Positions 1 to 6,617 are shown, counted from the first letter of the stretch. The stretch is 6,617 bases of DNA from Chthoniobacterales bacterium (GCA_003244125.1 QHBL01000418.1:1-6617); one strand, 5' to 3'. Notes: generated by a model not told the origin, from the sequence alone. Numbers and translations are program-made.

Positions 1-120
1 ACCAAACATCAGCGCGAAGTCGGCACCGGGTATTTCGATGAAGTGGCGAAGGTGATCGCCGGCGGCGAAATTTCCACCGGCGCGCTCGCCGGCTCGACCG
101 AACAAGAACAGTTTCATTGA
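1..120 (+). CDS. aceA: Isocitrate lyase, C-terminal end (partial)
   Basis: Only the last 39 codons are in the window, read in frame from base 1 to a TGA at 118-120. They contain [13 protein letters not shown] and a [12 protein letters not shown] ending, which closely match the C-terminus of proteobacterial isocitrate lyase (E. coli ends in GSTEESQF). Here one extra His follows the terminal Phe. The enzyme cleaves isocitrate to glyoxylate and succinate in the cytoplasm, the first step of the glyoxylate bypass. The catalytic residues lie upstream of the window and cannot be checked. The stop codon overlaps the start of aceK, as expected for an aceA-aceK operon, and this neighbour independently supports the call. 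Whether malate synthase (aceB) lies further upstream is not visible. Confidence 0.93.
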   Translation, partial: TKHQREVGTGYFDEVAKVIAGGEISTGALAGSTEQEQFH

Positions 121-1850
121 GCGAGACTGTTTCTGCCGCTGCGCCCGGACTCACCGACAGCCGCCTGGCCGCCCTTTGTGCGGAAGCTGCGCGGGACGCG
201 TTTTCCGAATACGAAGCGCGCTTCGACGAAATTACCAGCCGGGCGCGTTCCCGCTTTCTGACGCGCGATTGGCACGGCGGCTTCGATGATTCGCGGGAAC
301 GGCTTCGCCTTTATTCGCTGATTCTCGATAGTCTAACAAATCGTGTGCGCGAGCTAATGGCCGCGCGCGCCTGCGACCGTTCGATTTGGAGCGCGACTAA
401 AGCGGCATTCTCCGCCCTCATCGCGCAATCGCAGCGATGGGAAATTGCGGAAAGTTTTTTTAATTCGCTCACCCGCCGCGTTTTTGCGACCGAGGGCGTC
501 AATCAGGCGATTGAGTTCGTCGATACCGATTTTGATGCGCAAACGGGAGAAATTTCCGAGATCACGCACCGATATTCCGGAGCGACCGCTCCGGAATTGA
601 TCCTGCGATTACTGACTGACGAAACAGTGGCCGGCTTCAGCGGTGACCGTTGGATCAACTTGCGCGAAGCCGCCGAAGCCGCGGCGCTTCGCCTGTCCAT
701 GACGCGTGAAATCGAAGTCGTGCGTGCCATTTTCTATCGCGGCCGCGGCGCCTACATTGTCGGCCGTGCGTGGACGGAGGGCCGCGAAACGCCAATCGCC
801 TTTTGCCTGCTGCACTCGGACGAGAGGGGAATTACGCTCGACGCGTTGTTGATTGGCGAAGCGGATCTCGCCATTCTATTTTCCTACACACGCGCCTATT
901 TTCGCGTTAACGCGCCCTCTCCTTTTCTTCTCGTGCGCTGGCTGCGCGATCTCATGCAAGGCAAGCGGCTGGCAGATCTTTATAACGCGCTCGGTTACAA
1001 CCGGCACGCCAAAACCGAGTTTTACCGCGACTTCATTCGGCACCTGCAAAACTCGCGAGATTGTTTTGTCGATGCAGAAGGGACGCGCGGAATGGTCATG
1101 ATCGTTTTCACGCTCCCAAGTTACGACGTTGTCTTCAAACTGATCCGCGACCGGTTTGATCAACCAAAGGAAAGCGATCGCTCCGACGTGATGCAGCGTT
1201 ACAAGCTCGTCTTCGAACACGATCGCGCCGGCCGGTTGATTGAGGCGCACGAATTTGAGCATCTGCGCATCCCGCGCGCGCGTTTTGAGCGCAGTTTACT
1301 GGAGGAACTTTTGCGCAACGCAAGCGGCACCGTTCGTCTCGAGGGCGACGATGTCATCATCGGGCACGCTTACGTCGAGCGCCGGGTACGGCCGTTGAAT
1401 TTGTTCTTCGCCGAATCCAATGATGAGGCCGCGATCGACGCGGCGTGTGATTATGGCAACGCGATCAAGGATCTGGCTGCGTCCAATATTTTCCCCGGCG
1501 ACCTGCTCACAAAAAACTTCGGCCTGACCCGCCGCGGCCGCGTTGTCTTCTACGATTACGATGAGCTTTGTTTTCTGATCGACTGCAATTTTCGCGAACT
1601 GCCGCAATCGCGCAGTTACGAGGAAGAAATGTCGGCCGAGCCGTGGTTTTCAGTGCGTGAGAACGATATTTTTCCGGAAGAATTTCCCAGGTTTCTCGCA
1701 TTTCCGAAGCGCGCGCGTGATGAGCTGATGAAGCGCCACGGCGATTTATTCCACCCTGAATTTTGGCAATCCACTCAGCGGAAACTTCGCGCGGGTGAAC
1801 TGCCGGAAGTGTTTCCCTACGCTGAGCAACGGCGGCTCGGGCGAAGCTAA
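117..1850 (+). CDS. aceK: Isocitrate dehydrogenase kinase/phosphatase
   Basis: AceK phosphorylates and dephosphorylates isocitrate dehydrogenase in the cytoplasm, switching isocitrate between the TCA cycle and the glyoxylate bypass. The 577 residues match E. coli AceK (578) in length and along the whole sequence. The N-terminal regulatory half includes [13 protein letters not shown] (111-123). The kinase fold follows: a nucleotide loop EGTRGMVM (321-328), the ATP lysine K341 in [10 protein letters not shown] (E. coli K336), the loop [13 protein letters not shown] with D462 and N467 (E. coli D457, N462), and VVFYDYDE with D480. The position matching E. coli Asp371, needed for phosphatase activity, is Glu376 in GRLIEAHEF. 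The start is TTG at 117-119. The next in-frame Met is residue 81, and similarity to E. coli begins near residue 17, so TTG is the best choice. No strong ribosome binding site precedes it; the 4-bp overlap with aceA suggests translational coupling. Confidence 0.96.
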   Translation: MSETVSAAAPGLTDSRLAALCAEAARDAFSEYEARFDEITSRARSRFLTRDWHGGFDDSRERLRLYSLILDSLTNRVRELMAARACDRSIWSATKAAFSALIAQSQRWEIAESFFNSLTRRVFATEGVNQAIEFVDTDFDAQTGEISEITHRYSGATAPELILRLLTDETVAGFSGDRWINLREAAEAAALRLSMTREIEVVRAIFYRGRGAYIVGRAWTEGRETPIAFCLLHSDERGITLDALLIGEADLAILFSYTRAYFRVNAPSPFLLVRWLRDLMQGKRLADLYNALGYNRHAKTEFYRDFIRHLQNSRDCFVDAEGTRGMVMIVFTLPSYDVVFKLIRDRFDQPKESDRSDVMQRYKLVFEHDRAGRLIEAHEFEHLRIPRARFERSLLEELLRNASGTVRLEGDDVIIGHAYVERRVRPLNLFFAESNDEAAIDAACDYGNAIKDLAASNIFPGDLLTKNFGLTRRGRVVFYDYDELCFLIDCNFRELPQSRSYEEEMSAEPWFSVRENDIFPEEFPRFLAFPKRARDELMKRHGDLFHPEFWQSTQRKLRAGELPEVFPYAEQRRLGRS

Positions 1851-1870
1851 GTTCGGGAGGCGCAACTAGA

Positions 1871-1906
1871 CCCGTCGTCCTTCGACTTCGCTCAGGATGA
1901 CGAGCG
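1871..1906. repeat. Imperfect palindromic intergenic repeat (REP-like hairpin)
   Basis: In the gap between aceK and the polymerase gene, CGTCGTCCT (1873-1881) and AGGATGACG (1894-1902) are inverted copies with one mismatch, which is a G-U pair in RNA. They enclose a 12-base loop, TCGACTTCGCTC. From memory it resembles a short dispersed element found in many copies in intergenic DNA of diverse bacterial genomes, often from soil. No second copy was noticed in this window. A transcript could fold here and protect or end the aceK message, but no U-tract follows, so it is not a standard intrinsic terminator. Mobility or function is not shown by the sequence. Confidence 0.6.
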
Positions 1907-1944
1907 TTTGATTCGGCGCGTCATCTCCATGTAGTTGTTGTGCG

Positions 1945-4152
1945 ATGGCCTTTGAAGATAACACGATTCTTTTCGGCGCGGATCCCGCGGCACGCATCGT
2001 CGCGATCGAGCTGGGCGAGACCGGGACGGTGCGCGTTTATCGACGTGAAAGTGATGGCAACACTGCGGTAGACGTCGAACCGTTCCATCCTTTCGTCTGG
2101 GCCGATAACGATATAGCCGACCTCGGACTCGACAATGCGCAGAAACTTTCCGGCGATTTGAAATACAACTGGCTCATCACGGTTGATAGCTGGAAGGAAT
2201 TGATTGCCCTGCGCAATGGGTTCAAGAAAGCAGGGCGCGCCTTTTTCGCCTTGAGCGATCCGGTGCAACATTACCTTACCGCTACTGGCCGCACCCTGTT
2301 TAAGAAGTTGCCTTTCGAGCAGCTAAAACGAATGCAGTTGGAAGTTCTTTCGCCTACCGGCGAGAGCGACCTGGCGGAGGCGACCCAAAATCACATCGCC
2401 AGCATTGCGCTGTCCGATAACTCCGGTTGGGAAGAATTGATCGTCGTTGATCCTCAAAAGGCCGACGAATCGGAATACGATGCCTTAAAGCGATTAACTG
2501 CTCTAATTAAAGAACATGATCCAGACGTAATTGAAGGTCACGATCTCTTTCGTTTTGATCTATCGTATCTGGTTGCGCGGGCGCGCAAGGCGAAGGTAAA
2601 ACTGGATTGGGGGCGGCGCGGCGGATTCCTGCGCTCGCGTCCTTCGCGGCTTCAGATCGCGGAGAAGACGATCGATTACCCGAAGTTTCAGGTCGATGGC
2701 CGGCACTTCGTGGATACTTTTCTGCTTGCGCAATTTTATGATGTGGGGCTGCGAACGCTGACGGGATTCGAGCGCGCCGCTGTAGCGCAGCACTTTGGCT
2801 TTTGCGAAAGCAGGGAAGTCGCGGCCTTGATCGGAAAGGAACTGGAACGCGAATACTTAACAAGAAGTGAGCGATTCAATCAGCGCGCCCTTTGTGCCGT
2901 GCGCGAAACGAGAGCTATCTCGGAGCTACTAAGCCCAAGCTACTTTATCCAGGCGCAGATTTTTCCCTACAACTACCAGGACGTGATCGTGCGCGGCAAC
3001 GCCACCCGCATCAACGCCCTCTTCCTGCGCGAATACCTGCGGCAACGCCATAGCATTCCCGAGCTACCCATGCCGGTCGGCTTCGAGGGCGGTTACACCG
3101 ACGTCTTCTTCACCGGCGTGGCCCGCAACGTCTGGCATTGCGACATCGCCTCGCTCTACCCGTCGGTGATGTTGCAGTTCGATTGCTTTCCGGTAACCGA
3201 CGAGCTCCAGATCTTCCGCCACCTCCTGACCGATCTGCGCACCTTCCGCCTGGAAGCGAAAGCCAGCATGCGCGCGGAGAAAGATGCGGCGTGGCAACGT
3301 CACTTCCACGCCTTGCAAAACACCTTCAAGATTCTGATCAATAGCTTCTACGGCTATCTCGGTTTCGGGCAGGGGCACTTCGCCGACTTCGACGCCGCCG
3401 CCCGGGTCACCCAGATCGGTCGCGATCTTTTGAAAAAGATGATCGACTGGTTAGGCAAGCGCGGCACGCAGGTCATCGAAGTCGATACCGACGGCATCTA
3501 CTTCGTCCCGCCGCCGAAGGTCGACGCCGGCGAACTGCGCGATTCGTTAGGCAAAGAACTCCCGCCCGGCATCGAAGTCGAGTTCGACGAACAATTCGAG
3601 GCCATGTTCAGCTACAAAGCGAAGAACTACGCGCTCCTAACTCGCGAAGGCGAAGTCATCATCAAAGGCGGCGCGCTCAAATCGCGCGGCTTGGAAAAAT
3701 TCCAGCGGATGTTTCTCGAGGAGATGATCAAGCTGCTGATGGAGGAGAAACCGGAGGGGATTGTCGATCTTCGAAACGGATTCGAAAGCAAGATTCGGAA
3801 TCAGGAATGGAAGATCGACATGTTGATGAAGACCGACACGCTCCAGGACTCGTTAGACAAATACCGCGCCAAGATCTCCGGCGCCGCCCGCAATCGCGCC
3901 GCCGCTTACGAACTAGCCATCGCCAGTGGCCGCGATTACAAGCCGGGCGACCAGATCAGTTATTACATCAAAGCCACGCCAAAGAAGGTTGCTGCTTACG
4001 AAGCCGCCAAGCTAGCGAGCGACTTCAATCCACAAAACCGCGACGAAAGCGTGGACTACTACGTCGCGAAGCTCGATGAGCTAGTGAAGAAGTTCGGCGG
4101 AATTGCGCAGTCTCCTGGCTTCGAGCAAACGCAAGCCAGCCTCGCGCTCTAA
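1945..4152 (+). CDS. Family B DNA polymerase, exonuclease motifs degenerate
   Basis: A 735-residue template-directed DNA polymerase of family B, compact compared with E. coli Pol II (783). The polymerase motifs are complete: the FEGGYT linker motif (380-385), motif A DIASLYPS (D400-S407), motif B KILINSFYG (K462-G470), motif C EVDTDG (D514, D516) and KAKNY (558-562). A thumb region follows (about 650-715) with YKPGDQISYYI. The N-terminal exonuclease domain is recognisable but its catalytic motifs are eroded. Exo I reads MQLEVL with no DxE. Exo II keeps the Asp of FRFD (D205) but has Asp200 where Asn is usual. Exo III reads RALCA where YxxxD is expected. Polymerase activity is therefore predicted and proofreading doubtful. 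ATG at 1945 is chosen because an ATG at 1930 runs straight into TAG; no clear ribosome binding site is seen. The role is unknown: replication restart, repair or translesion synthesis are all possible, and no SOS-type genes are adjacent. It is not clearly the orthologue of E. coli polB. Confidence 0.93.
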   Translation: MAFEDNTILFGADPAARIVAIELGETGTVRVYRRESDGNTAVDVEPFHPFVWADNDIADLGLDNAQKLSGDLKYNWLITVDSWKELIALRNGFKKAGRAFFALSDPVQHYLTATGRTLFKKLPFEQLKRMQLEVLSPTGESDLAEATQNHIASIALSDNSGWEELIVVDPQKADESEYDALKRLTALIKEHDPDVIEGHDLFRFDLSYLVARARKAKVKLDWGRRGGFLRSRPSRLQIAEKTIDYPKFQVDGRHFVDTFLLAQFYDVGLRTLTGFERAAVAQHFGFCESREVAALIGKELEREYLTRSERFNQRALCAVRETRAISELLSPSYFIQAQIFPYNYQDVIVRGNATRINALFLREYLRQRHSIPELPMPVGFEGGYTDVFFTGVARNVWHCDIASLYPSVMLQFDCFPVTDELQIFRHLLTDLRTFRLEAKASMRAEKDAAWQRHFHALQNTFKILINSFYGYLGFGQGHFADFDAAARVTQIGRDLLKKMIDWLGKRGTQVIEVDTDGIYFVPPPKVDAGELRDSLGKELPPGIEVEFDEQFEAMFSYKAKNYALLTREGEVIIKGGALKSRGLEKFQRMFLEEMIKLLMEEKPEGIVDLRNGFESKIRNQEWKIDMLMKTDTLQDSLDKYRAKISGAARNRAAAYELAIASGRDYKPGDQISYYIKATPKKVAAYEAAKLASDFNPQNRDESVDYYVAKLDELVKKFGGIAQSPGFEQTQASLAL

Positions 4153-4211
4153 GGCGCTTTTCGGCGAATTTATTCCTGCTTTTCCGCCTTCATGGGTAGA
4201 CTGCGTGGCGC

Positions 4212-4559
4212 ATGGGTCTTCAGCGGAACGCAGCTCTTGATCAACCGCAGGTGAAGCTGGGAACTGCATTAGATCGATCTGGTCAGATCGATGTCGAGGC
4301 GGTGGTGCGCGATTCGAATCGTTTGGCCACCCTCCTCCAGACGAGTCTGCTTGATACTCCGGCTGAAGAGAGCTTCGATCGGCTGACGCGGCTGGCGGCG
4401 AAGCTGATCGGTGTGCCGACCACTTTCATCTCGCTGGTGGACGAGAAGCGCGATTTTTACAAAAGCTGCTTCGGCTTCGGTGAGCCGCTCAGTACCACGC
4501 GACAAATGGAAGGCCGCACCTTTTGCCATTACTCGCTCGTTCCGCAGGGCCGCTTTTGA
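4212..4559 (+). CDS. N-terminal fragment of the kinase: first part of GAF domain
   Basis: This is the 115-residue product actually encoded by the first open frame of the split kinase, from ATG at 4212. Residues 35-108 hold the start of a GAF domain: LLDTPAEESFDRLTRLA, then VPTTFISLVDEKRDF and FGFGEPLSTTR, ending GRTFCHYSLVPQG. These match the N-terminal part of GAF domains that sit in front of histidine kinases in many bacteria. The fragment stops four codons after CAG at 4545-4547 because of the missing base; the rest of the domain continues in another frame. It contains no catalytic element and is unlikely to fold alone. There is no Shine-Dalgarno sequence before the ATG. It lies 59 bp after the polymerase stop codon, so it could be co-transcribed with that gene. 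Confidence 0.7.
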   Translation: MGLQRNAALDQPQVKLGTALDRSGQIDVEAVVRDSNRLATLLQTSLLDTPAEESFDRLTRLAAKLIGVPTTFISLVDEKRDFYKSCFGFGEPLSTTRQMEGRTFCHYSLVPQGRF

Positions 4560-5491
4560 TTCCCGATACGCTGGCGGATCCGATCTTCCGCGACGTGCCG
4601 ACGGTGCAATCGCTTGGTGCGCGCGCCTACGCCGGGATCCCGTTGATCATGGAGAACGGACATGCCATCGGGAGTTTTTGCGCGATCGATTTTGCGCCAC
4701 GGGAATGGTCGGCGCTCGACGTGGAAGTCTTGACCGAACTAGCGGCGGCGGCGTTGCGCGAGATCAAACTGCGTGGCGCTTTGACGGAGGCCGAAGCGCA
4801 AACCCAGGTGGCGAGAGAAGCGACCCGTTCGCGCGAAGAGGTGCGGGCAATCGTTGCGCACGATCTGCGCACGCCGCTGAATTTCATCAAGATGGGCACG
4901 CAGCTCGTCGCGGAAGTGCCAACGGCGCGCGAGAACAAACGAACTGCTCAAGCGAATGGAAACCGCAGTCGATCTGATGTCGCGACTGATCGAGGACCTG
5001 CTGGAAGTGGCGAAGCTCGAAGCGGTGGCGTGAAGATTCAGGCGATTCCGCTCGGAGTCATGGCCTTACTGGCAGATGCGCGGGCCATGTTACAGCCGCT
5101 CGCCGCCCGTCACAGCATTCGACTTTCGGTCAAGGCGGAGGCGGCGCTGCCCGCGGTGCTGGTCGATTACGAGCGCATCCTGCGCGTCTTCTCCAATCTC
5201 GTGGTGAACGCAGTCAAGTTCAGCGTGGCCGGCGCGGAGGTGCGCGTTAGCGCAGCTCGTCACGGTGAGACCGTACGGTTTTCGGTGATCGATATCGGCG
5301 AGGGGATTCGAACGGAGCATTTGGAGCAAATCTTCGATCGGTTCTGGCAAGCCGATGCGAAGGACCGGCGCGGCGCAGGGCTGGGGCTCGCGATTGCCAA
5401 AGCGATCATCGGAGCCCATGGCGGAATTATTGGCGTGACCAGCGTTCTCGGACAGGGGAGCGAATTCTATTTCGAACTCCCGATTGCGTAG
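4523..5491 (+). CDS. C-terminal fragment of the kinase: GAF end, HisKA and HATPase
   Basis: This 322-residue open frame begins at TTG 4523 inside the first fragment. Its first eight or so codons are out-of-frame sequence, and true similarity starts at PLLIPDT (4550). It then carries the C-terminal half of GAF (RAYAGIPLIMENG, GSFCAIDFAPREWS), a coiled linker, the H box HDLRTPLNF with the phospho-accepting His codon at 4859-4861, and a complete HATPase domain ending ELPIA. Codons 4940 to about 5020 read as low-complexity, polar residues (RTAQANGNRSRSDVATDRG) unlike any HisKA second helix, because a +1 and a -1 indel put that stretch out of frame. The TTG start is probably an artefact of the break. 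ATP binding could survive; dimerisation and phosphotransfer probably not. Confidence 0.72.
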   Translation: MPLLARSAGPLLIPDTLADPIFRDVPTVQSLGARAYAGIPLIMENGHAIGSFCAIDFAPREWSALDVEVLTELAAAALREIKLRGALTEAEAQTQVAREATRSREEVRAIVAHDLRTPLNFIKMGTQLVAEVPTARENKRTAQANGNRSRSDVATDRGPAGSGEARSGGVKIQAIPLGVMALLADARAMLQPLAARHSIRLSVKAEAALPAVLVDYERILRVFSNLVVNAVKFSVAGAEVRVSAARHGETVRFSVIDIGEGIRTEHLEQIFDRFWQADAKDRRGAGLGLAIAKAIIGAHGGIIGVTSVLGQGSEFYFELPIA

Positions 5492-5615
5492 CACTTGTTA
5501 GGCAATTGACTCGCGCGACGATTTCGAGCAACGAATCTGCGGCGGCGCAATGCTCTGCTGATGAAGGCCGACACGCGAAACGCGCGCCAGACGCTTGATG
5601 AATCCTCTTCGCTGT
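5492..5615. other. Convergent intergenic gap with no recognisable terminator
   Basis: These 124 bases separate the stop of the kinase locus from the stop of the minus-strand phosphatase gene. Two converging transcripts must end here or read into each other. The only small palindrome I found is CGCG-AAA-CGCG (5574-5584), a 4-bp stem with no T-run on either side, which is too weak to call a terminator. No open frame of note, repeat or RNA gene is seen. Confidence 0.5.
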
Positions 5616-6617
5616 TTACGCGCGGTGCAGTGCGATGGCAGCAACATCATCATCGAAACCGTCGCCGGAAGTTTGGTCCCGTTGTGCGATGAGGCTCGGC
5701 AGGAAGTCCGCACTTGAGCCGGTTTGCGCAAAGGATTTCGCGAGCGTCTCGGCGGTCGATCGCTCGCCGGTGTTTTCTTTCGAACTGTAGAGACCGTCAC
5801 TATAAAGGAGCGCTGCCTCGCCGGACGCGAGCGCTGTAACCGTCGGCTCGATGTTCAACGCCGGGTAGATTCCAATCATCGTGGCGCGCGAAGAAAGGGT
5901 CTCGATCGTGCCGTCCCGCCGCCGAATGAGGAGGGCCGGATGGCCGGCGCCGGCGAAGGACAATTCGCCGTCGGTTTTGACGACGGCACAACAGGCGGTC
6001 ATGAACGCGCGGCCGCGGAGTGTGCTGTAAAACTCTTGATTCACTTTAGTAAGAATCCCCTCGGCTGTCTGGCGCTCACTGATGGCTTGATTGAAAAGCA
6101 GGGCGACTAGGGTGGTGAAAAGCGCTGCGGCCACGCCGTGGCCGGTGGCATCCGCGATCCAGAAAACCGACCAGCCATGGTCCAACTCGCGCCAGCCATA
6201 AACATCCCCGCCGACCTGGATGAGTGGCTTGTAGATCGTTTCTACATGCCAACCTCGAAGGTGCGCGGGTGCGGAGCTGACAATGGCTTGTTGCGTGGTG
6301 TGGGCGACGGCGAGATCTGCTTCCTGTGCCTTGCGCCACGCAGCCATCTCGGTGTTTTGAGCACGCAAGGCAGCGGCTAGTTCCTGCTCGCGGTCGCGCG
6401 CGCGCTTTTTGTCGAGGGACGCGCCGAGACGCGCCTTGAGCAGAGTTGGGTCGGACGGCTTCGGCAGGTAATCTTCCGCGCCGAGCTCGATGCAGCGCAC
6501 GACTGAGTCTAGCTCGTTCAAGGCGGAGATCATGATGACCGGAATGTGGCGCAGAGCCTTATCCGCCTTGAGCCGCTGCAGCGTTTCATAGCCGTCCATC
6601 TCCGGCATCATGATGTC
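5616..6617 (-). CDS. Response regulator with SpoIIE/PP2C-type serine phosphatase output (partial)
   Basis: The gene runs off the window on its 5' side, and 333 residues are visible. The first complete codon (GAC, complement of 6615-6617) is the expected phospho-acceptor Asp of a receiver domain, followed by IMMPEMDG. The receiver then shows VIMISA and the conserved Lys in YLPKPSDP. The ATG at 6609-6611 is internal, not the start. A coiled, Ala/Glu/Arg-rich linker (about residues 65-105 of the visible part) joins to a PP2C-like domain. Its metal-site aspartates lie in QVGGDVYG, IADATGHG, LYSDGL and FDDDVAAIAL, all present, with AGAGHPALL between. Family members of the RsbU/SpoIIE type dephosphorylate an anti-sigma-factor antagonist, so phosphorylation of the receiver probably switches a stress or general response. 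The target is not visible. Stop codons of this gene and the kinase face each other across 124 bp. Confidence 0.94.
   Translation of the reverse strand, partial: DIMMPEMDGYETLQRLKADKALRHIPVIMISALNELDSVVRCIELGAEDYLPKPSDPTLLKARLGASLDKKRARDREQELAAALRAQNTEMAAWRKAQEADLAVAHTTQQAIVSSAPAHLRGWHVETIYKPLIQVGGDVYGWRELDHGWSVFWIADATGHGVAAALFTTLVALLFNQAISERQTAEGILTKVNQEFYSTLRGRAFMTACCAVVKTDGELSFAGAGHPALLIRRRDGTIETLSSRATMIGIYPALNIEPTVTALASGEAALLYSDGLYSSKENTGERSTAETLAKSFAQTGSSADFLPSLIAQRDQTSGDGFDDDVAAIALHRA

Larger units (their letters stand above)
4212..5491 (+). pseudogene. GAF-domain sensor histidine kinase, broken by three single-base indels
   Basis: Read across three frame changes, this locus encodes one soluble kinase of about 426 residues: a GAF sensor domain, a HisKA dimerisation domain with HDLRTPL (His codon 4859-4861), and an HATPase domain with N box NLVVNAVKFS, G1 DIGEGI, F box FDRFW and G2 GAGLGLAIAKAI. 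There is no signal peptide or membrane segment. Frame break 1: one base is missing near 4548-4551, within GGGCC, and the first frame hits TGA at 4557-4559. Break 2: one base is extra near 4937-4940. Break 3: one base is missing near 5022-5025. Between breaks 2 and 3 the expected helix, starting ELLKRMETAVDLM, is found only in the frame from 4941 to the TGA at 5031-5033. The cause could be real decay or sequencing error: the neighbouring genes are intact, but breaks 1 and 3 fall at short G or C runs. If the bases are right, the kinase is inactive. Confidence 0.82.

Noticed and set aside
876..1262. A 128-codon minus-strand open frame inside aceK.
   Set aside because: It is antisense to well-conserved AceK kinase sequence and shows no independent evidence of coding.
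4173..4202. A possible promoter before the kinase: TAGACT at 4197-4202 with TTCCTG at 4173-4178.
   Set aside because: The -35 match is poor, the -10 match is partial, and the spacing is 18; such matches occur by chance.
4551..4561. Programmed -1 ribosomal frameshifting at CGCTTTTGA joining the two kinase fragments.
   Set aside because: There is no canonical slippery heptamer or clear downstream structure, and further indels in the same gene point to decay or sequencing error.
4411..4977. A 188-codon plus-strand open frame across the kinase locus.
   Set aside because: It reads Arg/Ala/Ser-rich sequence with no recognisable motif and overlaps the GAF and HisKA domain codons in another frame; a shadow of the kinase.
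5090..5494. A 134-codon minus-strand open frame.
   Set aside because: It lies antisense to the HATPase domain, whose motifs are clear on the plus strand; no domain is recognisable in it.
5574..5584. A small palindrome in the convergent gap as a bidirectional terminator.
   Set aside because: The stem is only 4 bp with a 3-base loop and no T-run on either strand.
6609..6611. ATG as the start of the minus-strand phosphatase gene.
   Set aside because: The frame stays open upstream through DI to the window edge, and MMPEMDG is the middle of a receiver domain, so the true start is outside the window.

Overview
The window reads as a chromosomal segment of a moderately GC-rich bacterium. It holds the tail of a glyoxylate-bypass operon, a family B DNA polymerase, a broken sensor histidine kinase, and a response-regulator phosphatase on the opposite strand. 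I cannot fix the taxon. AceK is best known from Proteobacteria, but several features recall soil Verrucomicrobia or Acidobacteria: the compact family B polymerase, the GAF-histidine kinase and REC-PP2C style of signalling genes, the lack of clear Shine-Dalgarno sequences before the three plus-strand starts, and an intergenic hairpin repeat. This is a guess from memory, not from a search.

Layout. Plus strand: the last 39 codons of isocitrate lyase (aceA, 1-120) overlap by 4 bp the complete gene for isocitrate dehydrogenase kinase/phosphatase (aceK, 117-1850). A 94-bp gap with an imperfect 9-bp hairpin (1873-1902) follows. Next is a 735-residue family B DNA polymerase (1945-4152), then a GAF-HisKA-HATPase soluble sensor kinase (4212-5491) split by indels. 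Minus strand: a receiver-SpoIIE/PP2C phosphatase (5616 to beyond 6617), convergent with the kinase and cut by the window edge at its phospho-acceptor aspartate codon. No gap exceeds 125 bp.

How the genes work together. AceA takes isocitrate into the glyoxylate bypass, and AceK controls the competing enzyme, isocitrate dehydrogenase, by reversible phosphorylation. Their overlap suggests coupled expression. The kinase and the REC-PP2C protein could form a signalling pair acting on an anti-sigma-antagonist type target, but only proximity supports this. The polymerase has no visible partner here.

Points most worth a second look: an Asp-to-Glu change in AceK at the position matching the E. coli phosphatase residue Asp371; loss of exonuclease motifs in the polymerase while its polymerase motifs are intact; and three single-base indels in the kinase, two of them compensating so that they scramble only the second helix of the dimerisation domain. 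I saw no clear sign of a wholly new system, CRISPR array, mobile element or RNA gene.
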